A stretch of DNA of 59,515 nucleotides from positions 1-59,515 of the forward strand of contig JAMLID010000020.1 of assembly GCA_023954355.1 (NCBI GenBank), read 5' to 3'. The stretch's first letter is position 1. Every line of letters begins with the position of its first letter. The notes below the pieces were generated by a model. The model made no database searches, was not told where the DNA came from, and was given only the letters and a program-made list of their open reading frames with translations. Source of the stretch: Oligoflexia bacterium. Lineage in GTDB: Bacteria; Bdellovibrionota; UBA1018; CAIPTA01. This document shows, one piece after another, positions 45,103-53,973 of this stretch. The translations under genes and the position numbers were made by a program.

Positions 45103-46176
45103 TAAGTTTACCAAAGTAATAGCAGCCATGGCTTCTACCATGGGGACGGCTCTAGGAAGAGGAAAAGAGTCATGGCGGCCACTAACAGAAATAATTTCTT
45201 TCTGTTTTGTTTCTAGATCAATACTTTCAATCGGATGCTGAACGCTAGTGGGAGCATGAAATAGAACGCGATAAAGTATAGGGTGCCCCGTGGTTATGCC
45301 ACCGAGAGTTCCGTTATGGATATTTGCTAAGGGTGAAATCTTGTTTTTTGTATCAAGACCTATTGGGTCACGAATGGCAGACCCCGGCAGTAAAGATCGA
45401 TCATGAAGGCCTTGTAATATTCCTATACAAGCTGGCAGTGAGCTAAGGCCGTGAGCCATAAGAGCAAAAAATTTATCAAACACAGGCTCACCAAGCCCTG
45501 GAGGTAAATTTTCAATTTGTAGCCCTAATTCGCCTCCAAAAGAATCACCCGCTTCGCGAATTTTTTTTAAAACACCAAGAGTTTGAGATTCTACTTGAGT
45601 GTTTGCTAATGTACGAAGCTCAGATTGATTTCTTTTGTTTTTTCGTTCAACTATTGGCTTCTCAAGAGCCCCATCTTCTTCTGTAAGCTCATAAGGCCCT
45701 GCTCGTCTTACCCAGGAAAAAAGTTCAATTTCTTTTAGTTTTAAAATTTCTTTGGCAACCACACCCGCAGCAGTTCTTGCCAGGGTTTCCCTTGCACTTA
45801 AACGACCACCACCTCTATGGTCATAAGCACCTTCTTTAAGAAAAACACCTAAATCAGCATGTCCAGGGCGAGGCTTTTGATTCACATTTTCGTAATCATT
45901 TGAGCGTATATTAGTATTTCGAACTACTATGCTGATAGGGGTGCCTGTCGTTTGACCATTTAATACCCCAGAAAGTATCTCGATCTCTTCTTTTTCTTTT
46001 CGTGCTGTGGTTAGAGTAGAGTTACCCCCCTGCCTAAGTTGAAAATCTTCTAAGAAAATCGATTCGTCGAGTCGAATTTTAGCTGGGCAGCCATCAATAA
46101 CAACCCCTGTTGCTGGCCCATGGCTTTCACCCCAGGTAGTAACTTTAAAAAATTCTCCAAACGTATTTCCATTCAT
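45079..46176 (-). CDS. aroC: Chorismate synthase
   Basis: About 365 residues from ATG 46176 (M-N-G-N-T-F-G); an upstream ATG at 46230 would add 18 residues and overlap the fusion gene. F-G-E-F-F-K-V-T-T-W-G-E-S-H-G, G-D-S-F-G-G-E-L and the G-R-H-D-S final motif are diagnostic. It converts EPSP to chorismate, the last step of the pathway, using reduced FMN. With the short start, only 14 bases separate it from the divergent AroDEA gene, so the two promoters must sit inside each other's coding sequence or the genes are read from distant starts. Confidence 0.94.
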   Translation of the reverse strand: MNGNTFGEFFKVTTWGESHGPATGVVIDGCPAKIRLDESIFLEDFQLRQGGNSTLTTARKEKEEIEILSGVLNGQTTGTPISIVVRNTNIRSNDYENVNQKPRPGHADLGVFLKEGAYDHRGGGRLSARETLARTAAGVVAKEILKLKEIELFSWVRRAGPYELTEEDGALEKPIVERKNKRNQSELRTLANTQVESQTLGVLKKIREAGDSFGGELGLQIENLPPGLGEPVFDKFFALMAHGLSSLPACIGILQGLHDRSLLPGSAIRDPIGLDTKNKISPLANIHNGTLGGITTGHPILYRVLFHAPTSVQHPIESIDLETKQKEIISVSGRHDSFPLPRAVPMVEAMAAITLVNLLMRAKKF

Positions 46177-46190
46177 GGCAGACTCGCAGT

Positions 46191-48773
46191 ATGGCATATG
46201 TATGTATCTCAGGAAATGAGCAAAATACAAGATCTTTGGAACAGAGGGTTATTTCTGTGCTTTCGGCACACCCTAGAGTGCTTTGTGAATTGCGTTTAGA
46301 TTTTTTAGAGTTAAATCCCGCACAATGTTTTTCATTTTTAGCAAAAATCCCTACAGATTATGCTCCAAGGTTAGTTCTTACACAGAGGCTAAAAGTTTCT
46401 GGAGAAATCGCAAGAGGTCGTTGTGCTTGGGATATTGGCACATGGCAGTCTTGGTGGTCAGATGTTATGGCTCTTCGTCCATGGTTTGCTGTAGATTTAG
46501 ATTGGATTATTTTAGATCGACTTGCTGGCGAGAGCTTGCGTTGGAGGTGGCCTTTACGGGCGCGCAGGGTAATTTTTTCATTTCACGGAACATTAGAAGA
46601 AATTCGAGAAAACTTACCAGGCTTAAGGGCAGAAGCCATAGAGCAAAAAGCGGGAATCAAGCTTGCAGCACCTGTGAGTTCAGTTCGTGAAATGAACCAG
46701 TTGCTCGAGTTTAGAGAAAGTCTATCTAGCCTCGAGCTATTTAAAGTGGTTGTCCCTATGGGAGAAGCAGGTCGCATTTGGCGTTGGAGTCCACTCTCAG
46801 GAGATATGACATATTTCTCTTCAGCAAAAGGGAACGAAACAGCACCAGGACAAGATCATTTCGAAAATGTTTTGCCTTACTTAAAAACGAAAGAGCGACC
46901 AAGTTTATATGCTCTTTTAGGAGATAATCCTAATAATCGTTATGGAGAAGAGCGTTGGAATCGAGCCTTCTTAACAAGAGAAAAAAATATTCGCTATGTG
47001 AACTTTCCAATGCAGGATGAGCCGAGTGCACTTTGGGCAGAAAATGTTCTTCACTTATTATCAAAGTCGAATGTTTTAGGTGCAAGTGTAACAAAGCCGT
47101 TTAAGCTTACTTTTCCTTCACCGACAAATACTCTACGTAAAGACAAAGAAAATTGGCAACGCTTAAATACAGATGGGTTAGCCGTAGTCGAAATCTTAGA
47201 GGATCGAAGAATTCTGCCGGGAGAAAAGATTTTAGTTTTGGGTTCTGGTGGGGCAGCTTTAGCTGTTTCAGAAACGCTTCAAGAAAAGGGATACCAAGCT
47301 ATAGTAGTAGGTAGAGATGAGAACGGAAACTTACGTTTACCAGAAACTACATGCTCTGTTTTGGTTTCTACTTGGCCAGTCGAATTTCAAGAAAATGCAC
47401 TAGCGGTATTTGGAGAAAGATCGTGGCAGCTAATTATTGATTCTCATTTTGGCGCAGAAGAATCTCCTTTACAGAAATGGGCTAAGGCTAGAAATATAGA
47501 TTATCTCCCTGGTACATATTGGTGGTCTCTTCAGGCACGTGTACAAGATTACTTTTGGTTTGGCGAAGATCGTCTTGGTGCCGCTGAGAAAAAGATTTTA
47601 GAGAAAGTGCCTACATCTAAAAGCATGATGATTAGAGCACTGGCATTAACCGCTGCTTGTGGATTACGTACAAAAATTATTGATCCAGTAGAAAATGAAG
47701 ATGTCCGATTTTTTTCCGAAGCCTTAGAGAAATTAGGTGTTCGAATCTTTAAAAATGAAAGCTTTTGGGAAGTAGATGCTTCCTCTGGATTACAGGCAAA
47801 AAATCCTGTGTATATGGGTGAAGGGGCGACTGGTGCAAGATTATTGATGGCATTATCTACGCTGATGAAAGGAGATGAGTTAGTTGTAGATGTAGATGAA
47901 TCTTTACGAAAACGACCATTTCATATGGTTTTCGAATCGTTGGGGATAGAAATAAAAAATGAATGGCCTGTTCGCATTCCTATCGGTCTTAAGTTACCTC
48001 TAGAAGTAGAGACTACGACTACTAGTCAGTTTGCTAGTGGCATTTTAATAGCAGCAGCGGGCAAAGTTTATCGAAAAGAAATAGAGCAATATCGTTTAGA
48101 CTTATTAGGAGAGAAAAATTCTTGGCCTTATTTACAAATGACAGCAGAAATGATTCGTGGCATAGGACTTTCTGTTATTGAGTCAGATCATCAGATTGAA
48201 ATCATAAGAAATGAAGATAAAAAAAATAAAGAAGTTAATTTCGAAATTGAAAAAGATGCTTCTTCGCTAGTTTTTTTACAAATTATTTTAGAAAGATTAA
48301 AGATCAAAACCTTTTCTTTCTCTAAAAACTCAATACAAGGGGATCAAAAGTTTACGGTCTTTCTGCGACAGCTTATAGAGGGTGTTTCAGAATTTGATTT
48401 AGCGAATTATCCTGATTTGGCTCCTGGGCTATGGGCAGCTTCTGCAATATTTAGAAAAAGTATTTTAATTAAAAACTGTAAACAACTTCATTGGAAAGAG
48501 AGTGATCGAGCGAAAGTTTTAGTGGAAGCTTCAAGAAAATTAGGAGCTTCATCTGAAAATAAAGAAGATGGTTTTTTTGTAGATTTTTTAAACTGGAAGC
48601 CTAAATTCGAAGCGACTACAATTAATGTTGAACAGGATCATCGAATTGCAATGGCTATAGGTGTGTTAGAATTTTTTTATCCTCAAATATCACCAGATCA
48701 TCGAGATTGTGTAAAAAAGAGCTTTCCTGGTTTTTGGGATTCCTTAGAAATCATTAAAGAGGCTAACCCATAG
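46191..48773 (+). CDS. Trifunctional fusion: 3-dehydroquinate dehydratase (AroD), shikimate dehydrogenase (AroE), EPSP synthase (AroA)
   Basis: 860 residues, three enzymes in one chain. AroD type I: about 1-225, catalytic H132 in F-S-F-H-G and Schiff-base K157 in G-I-K-L-A, with A-P-G-Q at 218-221. AroE: about 235-465, with V-T-K-P-F-K (K305), N-T-D-G (N326, D328), NADP loop G-S-G-G-A-A-L-A-V (351-359) and Q448; the usual shikimate-holding S-x-S near the start is replaced. AroA: about 470-860, with S-K-S near 476, G-E-G-A-T-G-A-R (543-550) in place of the common G-N-A-G-T-A-M-R, and later E-S-D-R and D-H-R-I-A-M-A-x-G. No stop or frame break. It spans dehydroquinate to EPSP apart from shikimate phosphorylation, which aroK supplies next door. 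ATG start. Confidence 0.88.
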   Translation: MAYVCISGNEQNTRSLEQRVISVLSAHPRVLCELRLDFLELNPAQCFSFLAKIPTDYAPRLVLTQRLKVSGEIARGRCAWDIGTWQSWWSDVMALRPWFAVDLDWIILDRLAGESLRWRWPLRARRVIFSFHGTLEEIRENLPGLRAEAIEQKAGIKLAAPVSSVREMNQLLEFRESLSSLELFKVVVPMGEAGRIWRWSPLSGDMTYFSSAKGNETAPGQDHFENVLPYLKTKERPSLYALLGDNPNNRYGEERWNRAFLTREKNIRYVNFPMQDEPSALWAENVLHLLSKSNVLGASVTKPFKLTFPSPTNTLRKDKENWQRLNTDGLAVVEILEDRRILPGEKILVLGSGGAALAVSETLQEKGYQAIVVGRDENGNLRLPETTCSVLVSTWPVEFQENALAVFGERSWQLIIDSHFGAEESPLQKWAKARNIDYLPGTYWWSLQARVQDYFWFGEDRLGAAEKKILEKVPTSKSMMIRALALTAACGLRTKIIDPVENEDVRFFSEALEKLGVRIFKNESFWEVDASSGLQAKNPVYMGEGATGARLLMALSTLMKGDELVVDVDESLRKRPFHMVFESLGIEIKNEWPVRIPIGLKLPLEVETTTTSQFASGILIAAAGKVYRKEIEQYRLDLLGEKNSWPYLQMTAEMIRGIGLSVIESDHQIEIIRNEDKKNKEVNFEIEKDASSLVFLQIILERLKIKTFSFSKNSIQGDQKFTVFLRQLIEGVSEFDLANYPDLAPGLWAASAIFRKSILIKNCKQLHWKESDRAKVLVEASRKLGASSENKEDGFFVDFLNWKPKFEATTINVEQDHRIAMAIGVLEFFYPQISPDHRDCVKKSFPGFWDSLEIIKEANP

Positions 48774-49324
48774 TGAAGACAATTTTTTGTTTAATAGGGT
48801 TTCGAGCTGCCGGAAAATCTACAATAGCTAAGGCTCTAGGGGAGCGATTTAGAGTGCCAGTAGTGGATATGGACATTGTTTTAGAATCAAGAATTGGTTC
48901 TAAAATTCCTGAATACATTGAAAATTATGGTGAGCTTGCTTTTCGAGAAAAAGAGCATGAATTATTAAAAGAAATTTTGAGCGATACCTTTCGTTCTGAG
49001 CAGATGATCCTAGCCACAGGAGGTGGGGTTTTAGATTTCACGGAAAATATTCGGGTCTTTGAAGCTACCGATCATATAGAAATTGCCTACCTAATGGCAA
49101 GTCCAGAGAGCCTTTGGGAAAGAATTAGCCAGGAGCCAGAACGCCAAAAAGTAGGTAATCTCAATGGTTTAGATGCGGTAAGGCAACTTCTTGAGAAAAG
49201 AGATAAAAACTATAAGAAAATCGCTAGATTCCAGATATTAAACCAGGATATAAGGGCAACTCTTTGCGAGCTTGAAAAAATAGTCGAAAAATTGTGGCAA
49301 GTTGGGCCTGGTAATTTTGATTAG
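48773..49324 (+). CDS. aroK: Shikimate kinase
   Basis: 183 residues. P-loop G-F-R-A-A-G-K-S-T, D-M-D with the shikimate-binding Asp, the F-R-E-K-E pattern and A-T-G-G-G-V-L are all present. It phosphorylates shikimate. Start is GTG, sharing one base with the TAG stop of the fusion gene, so the two are tightly coupled. Its stop is 23 bases before the DAHP synthase start. Confidence 0.94.
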   Translation: MKTIFCLIGFRAAGKSTIAKALGERFRVPVVDMDIVLESRIGSKIPEYIENYGELAFREKEHELLKEILSDTFRSEQMILATGGGVLDFTENIRVFEATDHIEIAYLMASPESLWERISQEPERQKVGNLNGLDAVRQLLEKRDKNYKKIARFQILNQDIRATLCELEKIVEKLWQVGPGNFD

Positions 49325-49346
49325 GAGCGCTATATTTAGGAAAACT

Positions 49347-50336
49347 ATGGTACTGACGTTATCAAATAGAGAACAATTTCGTGAGGCAAAATCAAGATTG
49401 ATTGCGCTTGGAATAGACCACCAAGTGGTTGGAACTGATCCGATTGTTTTTCAAATCAATACAGAGTTCAGCGTTTATCGTCCAGATGATTTGGCAGAAA
49501 AGATTTCAGATTTAGGGCAAGTACTGGCGCATGCAGAGAAGTCACCTTTATTAGATAAAATTCAACCAGGTCATGAAGTGGTTGTAGAGGGTAATGCATT
49601 TTCTCCTATCCGGATCAAAAACTTTGCAAAATCTATTTGGGTTGCTGGGCCGTGTTCACTAGATGAGCACAATGATATATTTGAGACAGCTGCATTTTTA
49701 AAAAAGATTGGCGTTCAAATTTTGCGTGGCGGAGCCATTAAACCGAGAACTTCTCCTCATGAGTTTCAAGGAGTAGGTCGAGAGGGCTACCAAGTGTTAC
49801 AAAAGGCAGCTCATGCAAATGGGTTGGCTTGTATTTCAGAGGCTTTATCTGAAGACGATGTTTCTGATGCTGTCAAATACTTAGATATCATTCAAGTTGG
49901 CGCAAGAAATATGCAAAACTTCTCTCTGTTAAAAAAATTAGGTCGATCAAGAAAACCAATTTTATTGAAACGTGCTCCTGGTGCCACTCTTCGTGAATGG
50001 GCTTTGGCAGCCGAATATTTGCTTTCAGAGGGGAACGATAAAGTTATTCTTTGTGAGCGTGGTGTTCGTGGTCTTGAAAGAGAGTTGCGATATACATTAG
50101 ATTTAGCTGGAGCATCTTTTATGCAACATCGCTATGGTCTTCCTGTAATGATTGACCCTTCTCATGCTACAGGGCTTAAACAAATTTTAGAATCTTGTAC
50201 AGCTGGCGCTATAGCTATGGGGTTTGCAGGTGTGATGTTAGAAACTCATCCTGATCCTATTCACGCAAAGTCAGATGCTTTACAGGCACTTTCTCCACAG
50301 AGTTTAGCTAAAATGGCTGAACGTCTTATGCGTTAG
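49347..50336 (+). CDS. aroF: 3-deoxy-7-phosphoheptulonate (DAHP) synthase, type I-beta
   Basis: About 329 residues from ATG 49347 (AGGA upstream); the longer start at 49302 would overlap aroK. An N-terminal ferredoxin-like regulatory domain (about 1-75) precedes the TIM barrel (about 90-329), with A-G-P-C-S-L, K-P-R-T-S-P-x-x-F-Q-G, L-K-R and D-P-S-H-A-T-G. This is the I-beta arrangement, closer to the Thermotoga enzyme than to E. coli AroG. It is the first step of the shikimate pathway but the last gene of this run. Feedback control, if any, would be through the N-terminal domain. Confidence 0.92.
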   Translation: MVLTLSNREQFREAKSRLIALGIDHQVVGTDPIVFQINTEFSVYRPDDLAEKISDLGQVLAHAEKSPLLDKIQPGHEVVVEGNAFSPIRIKNFAKSIWVAGPCSLDEHNDIFETAAFLKKIGVQILRGGAIKPRTSPHEFQGVGREGYQVLQKAAHANGLACISEALSEDDVSDAVKYLDIIQVGARNMQNFSLLKKLGRSRKPILLKRAPGATLREWALAAEYLLSEGNDKVILCERGVRGLERELRYTLDLAGASFMQHRYGLPVMIDPSHATGLKQILESCTAGAIAMGFAGVMLETHPDPIHAKSDALQALSPQSLAKMAERLMR

Positions 50337-50421
50337 TTTTAAATACATTTATTTACACGTTTTAATTTACTTATAAATATAGACCTCCTTTGCTAGCATT
50401 TTCGTAGCGAAAGGTGGTTTT

Positions 50422-51097
50422 ATGCGGATCCATGTGGTTAAAATTTTTTGCTTATTGGTTTTTGCACCTATTTTGAGCTTTGCTGATGATGTAACAATCG
50501 CTGTAGAAAATACAAATATAAGTTCAACTGATGACCTTTCTCCAGAGAGCAAAGTAAAAAATTTTTTTATAGGTTTTGGGTACTGATTTTAGTTCTTTTA
50601 GTGGCAATCTTGGAAAATTGTATACAAATTCAAACCCCGGACTTGATCTAAATTTTGGTTATTTTTTTAATGAGCGCTATGCTGTAAAACTAGGCTTTAA
50701 GCATTCTATTTTCGGATTTAATGCCATGCCCGTAGGCGCTGTAGATGTCTCTTTTCTTAAGTTTGATAGCTCGATTCAGTATTTTCTTTTTCCGAGTGCT
50801 TTAGTGAATCGTACTCGTTCATTTGATCTTTACCTAAATGCTGGTGTTTCATGGGTAGAGCGCAAACAAACGCATATTAGTTATAATGAAGTATTAAAAG
50901 ATAATGCACTTGGCATGCAGGGAGGGTTAGGGGTTAGTTATTTTCTAATACCTCAAAGCTTAAGTTTGAATGCCGAAGGATTAGTTGGTGAGGTCTTTTT
51001 TAAAGATCGAGACAGTGAGGTGTTTTTGCCTGCTGGAATTCCTAATACAAGTGGTGGCTTTCGTTCAGCTAGTCTCGGGTTAAAATACTACTTTTAG
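50422..51097 (+). pseudogene. Outer membrane beta-barrel protein gene with frameshift
   Basis: The gene starts at ATG 50422 with AAAGGTGG upstream, and encodes a Sec signal peptide (about 1-21, ending S-F-A). The frame reaches a stop at 50584-50586, after F-F-I-G-F-G-Y. Removing one G from the GGG run at 50578-50580 joins it to the second frame (about 50576-51097) as F-I-G-F-G-T-D-F-S-S-F-S, a natural outer-membrane strand. The rest is a small beta-barrel ending L-K-Y-Y-F, the C-terminal Phe signal for the BAM machinery. Full length would be about 224 residues. Either a real one-base insertion or a sequencing error. Confidence 0.7.
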
Positions 51098-51157
51098 ATT
51101 GGGTGTATTTTTTAAGAGTTTAGCAGTAGTTTATAAATTGAAAATACGCCTTACAAA

Positions 51158-51886
51158 TTAAGCGTCGATTTTCTTTTTGCCCATATAGATCCAACTCATT
51201 CCGAATGTTAGCGGTAGTGGGCTGTAGGGAATAAATCCTGCTTTAGAGAGTGTATTTTTTATGGTCTCTGGCTCTGGAAGTTCTAAAATACTTTTCGCTA
51301 AATACTGATATGGTCCTTTAGGAGCGATCAGAGCAGCAAATCTAGGCATGACTTTAGTTAGAAGAAAAGAGTAAATCGTTCGTAAAATTTTTCTTTTAGG
51401 TAGACCTAGCTCTAAAATAGCAAAGACTCCACCTGGCTTTAAAACTCTTTGGATTTCTCTCAGGGCAGCATCTTTGTGTTCATTGGCTACATTACGATAT
51501 CCAAATGAAATGGTTACAATATCCACTGATTGATCTGGTAGATGTATTTTTTCTGCCATACCTTCTGTCCACTCAATATTTTTATGACTGGGTTTTGCAG
51601 TATTTTCTAGAGATTTTTGTTTTCCAATTAGCAACATGGCGGGGGTTGGGTCAGTGGCAATCACCTTAGATTTTGGCCATTTTTCAGAAATCATTCTTGC
51701 CACATCGCCGGTGCCAGTGGCTAGGTCTAATACAGCCTCTGGGCTTCGGTTAAGTGCACTACCAGAAACATTTAAGAGCTGTTTTCTCCAATAGGCATCG
51801 CGGCCAGCTGTCATTAAAGAGTTTAAAAACTCGTATTTTGGGGCAACATCGGTAAAGAGATCTACTGTATGAGGCTTTGCTTCCAT
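51158..51886 (-). CDS. ubiE: Ubiquinone/menaquinone biosynthesis C-methyltransferase
   Basis: 242 residues. SAM-binding motif V-L-D-L-A-T-G-T-G-D, the Y-E-F-L-N-S-L-M-T-A-G start typical of UbiE, F-G-Y-R-N-V and the L-K-P-G-G motif are intact. It methylates demethylmenaquinone and/or the ubiquinone precursor ring. Which quinone is used cannot be told from this gene. Monocistronic in appearance. Confidence 0.93.
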   Translation of the reverse strand: MEAKPHTVDLFTDVAPKYEFLNSLMTAGRDAYWRKQLLNVSGSALNRSPEAVLDLATGTGDVARMISEKWPKSKVIATDPTPAMLLIGKQKSLENTAKPSHKNIEWTEGMAEKIHLPDQSVDIVTISFGYRNVANEHKDAALREIQRVLKPGGVFAILELGLPKRKILRTIYSFLLTKVMPRFAALIAPKGPYQYLAKSILELPEPETIKNTLSKAGFIPYSPLPLTFGMSWIYMGKKKIDA

Positions 51887-51979
51887 AGGGCGAAAGCTAA
51901 CATAAAAAAGGAAAAAATAGGTAGAGTTTTAGGATGGGATTCTAAATCTTTATATAGAAAAGATACGACTAAGCGCTCT

Positions 51980-52453
51980 TTAAAGATGTCCCCAGATTTG
52001 CACTTTTAGAGACTCGCCTTTTTTATCGTCTGGTAAGGTGTATTTTATAGGGAGTAACTTAACTTCTCCTCCGGGAAAAACAGAAATCCCTGGGCCACGG
52101 CATTCGTCAGTAAAGTCTTGAACGTGATTTGCTATATCTTCTCCGCTCTTAGCGATAGTGGAGACTTGAGCGTGGTATATATTATACGGAATACTTACTT
52201 GATCCCTTGGGAGAGGAAAAGTAAACCTCATTTGAAAGCCTGTGCTGTTAAAGGCTAGTGATGATATAGCGTTTGTAACCCATGATCCACGAGAGCTTCT
52301 TGAAGGAAGGGGAATTACTAGTTCGCTTCCAGCTTTAGCATCTACATAAAGCGAGATGACTTTTTCTTCATCCATACACGCTTGAAATCCATCGGCTGCA
52401 TAGGAAAAGTTTGCAAGTAAACTAAAGGCAATAGCTAGGGACAATTTAACCAT
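51980..52453 (-). CDS. Small secreted protein of unknown function
   Basis: 157 residues with a Sec signal peptide (about 1-20, Y-A-A). The mature part is beta-rich with two cysteines (A-C-M-D and E-C-R-G) near residues 26 and 117. No family recognised. It is the last of a run of same-strand genes beyond the prepilin peptidase, with a gap of about 49 bases. Confidence 0.55.
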   Translation of the reverse strand: MVKLSLAIAFSLLANFSYAADGFQACMDEEKVISLYVDAKAGSELVIPLPSRSSRGSWVTNAISSLAFNSTGFQMRFTFPLPRDQVSIPYNIYHAQVSTIAKSGEDIANHVQDFTDECRGPGISVFPGGEVKLLPIKYTLPDDKKGESLKVQIWGHL

Positions 52454-52502
52454 TACCTCTTATCGGAAGAGAGTCCTAATACTTGAGTTATTTTATATAT
52501 TA

Positions 52503-53087
52503 TTATTTTATTAATAAATCCATGCTTGTTCCCCCATTGTTGAGAAGGATATAGGCTAAGGGGCTATTGCTTTCTGGCTCTGGACCTAAAACAGCTACAA
52601 GTAACGGGGTATCGGCCACTTGTGAGCCATTGATAACTAGGCCTTGTTTAGGATCAATACATAGAGTGGTTGACTCCATACTCGTCTGGTCGTTACTAGC
52701 TAGTTTAATGTTCCAGTCAAATTCATTAGAGCCTCCTAAAAATTGATAAGGCCCATAAACTGAACTGCTAGTCTCTCTACAATCTGTATCTTTTGGGTGT
52801 ATTCTTCTCTCCCATATTTTTTTTTCTTTAATCCAATGCATGCTGATAGATGTTCTATTTTGTGAGCTTAGTACTTTAGAGCTCAAAAACCATTCTGCAA
52901 ATTTTCTTGCTTCACTTCTTGCTTCTAAGCGAGCAGAGGTTGATCGAAAAACAGGAATCGATAAAAGCAAAAGCGCAAAGACTATAGTTAAACCTAATAT
53001 TTTTCTGCGGAATCGTAATTTGATTTCATCAGGATCAGTGATTTGCTGCTCGACATGGAAGAGCGTTTTTTTTCTGAATAACTTCAT
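52503..53087 (-). CDS. Possible divergent pseudopilin (GspH/FimT-like), coupled to prepilin peptidase
   Basis: 194 residues. A charged leader of about 30 residues ends R-R-K-I-L-G, followed by a hydrophobic segment L-T-I-V-F-A-L-L-L-L-S-I-P-V-F-R-S and a helix with R-x-E-A-R-S-E-A-R-K-F-A. This resembles the N-terminal helix of GspH/FimT pseudopilins, but the G-F-T-L-x-E processing site is replaced (G-L-T-I-V-F) and the conserved Glu5 is absent. The C-terminal domain is beta-rich with two cysteines. The gene overlaps the prepilin peptidase gene by four bases, which favours a link with pilus or type II secretion. It may instead be a plain single-span membrane protein. Confidence 0.5.
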   Translation of the reverse strand: MKLFRKKTLFHVEQQITDPDEIKLRFRRKILGLTIVFALLLLSIPVFRSTSARLEARSEARKFAEWFLSSKVLSSQNRTSISMHWIKEKKIWERRIHPKDTDCRETSSSVYGPYQFLGGSNEFDWNIKLASNDQTSMESTTLCIDPKQGLVINGSQVADTPLLVAVLGPEPESNSPLAYILLNNGGTSMDLLIK

Positions 53088-53893
53088 TGCCAGCCTTTAA
53101 TATACCACTGCCATAGAATTGGACCCCAAAAAAATGCACCAATCGCGCCTAAAGAGATAAATGGCCCAAACGGTATTGCAGATTTACCTGCTTTGCCCTT
53201 AATGAAAATTAAAAATATGCCAAGAATTGATCCTACTATAGAGCTAATAATGAGAGTTATTACAGCACCTTGTATACCTAAAAACGCACCGACCATAGCA
53301 AGTAGCTTGATATCGCCTCCACCCAGGCCGTCGTTTCCTGTGAGTTTAAGGTAAAGCCAAGCGATAAAATAAAGAATCCCTCCACCAAATAAAAGTCCAG
53401 CTAGGCTGCCTATAAATGAAGGAACGAGATTTTCAAAACCTGGGGTGAAAAAGGAAGATATGATTCCGATAAACATTCCAGGGTAGGTGATTTTATCAGG
53501 AATAATCCAGTGATCTAAATCAATAAAAGATGATGAGATAAGTGCTGAAATGAAGAAAAATCCGAATGGCCAATAAAAAATATTTTCATGGTAGTAAGAT
53601 ACTAAGAAAAAGCCAACACCAGTTAATAATTCTACAATTGGGTATCTATAAGAGATCGATGTCTTACATTTGTAGCACTTGCCCATTAAAAAGAGAAAGC
53701 TGAGTAGGGGAATATTAAAATACCAAGGTATAGAATATGTGCATTCGGGGCAACGGCTTCTTGGACTCACGATACTCTTTTTAAGCGGTAGTCTATAAAT
53801 AACTACGTTTAAAAAACTACCTATGCATAAGCCTAATAAAAAACTAAATGCTTGAAAGTAGCTCAATAAAAAAGATGAATAATTGATTTCCAT
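53084..53893 (-). CDS. pilD: Prepilin peptidase / leader N-methyltransferase
   Basis: 269 residues with eight predicted membrane helices. The cytoplasmic zinc-finger loop has C48-x2-C51 and C73-x2-C76, and the catalytic aspartates lie in F-I-D-L-D-H-W-I-I-P-D and G-G-G-D-I-K-L. Both tetracysteine and aspartyl halves are complete, so it should cleave and methylate type IV (pseudo)pilins. No other pilus genes are within the window except the possible pseudopilin that it overlaps by four bases. Confidence 0.92.
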   Translation of the reverse strand: MEINYSSFLLSYFQAFSFLLGLCIGSFLNVVIYRLPLKKSIVSPRSRCPECTYSIPWYFNIPLLSFLFLMGKCYKCKTSISYRYPIVELLTGVGFFLVSYYHENIFYWPFGFFFISALISSSFIDLDHWIIPDKITYPGMFIGIISSFFTPGFENLVPSFIGSLAGLLFGGGILYFIAWLYLKLTGNDGLGGGDIKLLAMVGAFLGIQGAVITLIISSIVGSILGIFLIFIKGKAGKSAIPFGPFISLGAIGAFFWGPILWQWYIKGWQ

Positions 53894-53973
53894 TAAGATG
53901 AGTTTAGCTACATTTTGAATGAAGGGAAACTTTTTTACAGGTTCTTATTGGTTTATAGCCTTGAAATCGTACT

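Noticed and set aside
51102..51150. Long-range pairing between GGTGTATTTT and AAAATACGCC
   Set aside because: Ten-base match with a wobble pair but a 29-base loop and no U-tract; too weak to call a terminator.
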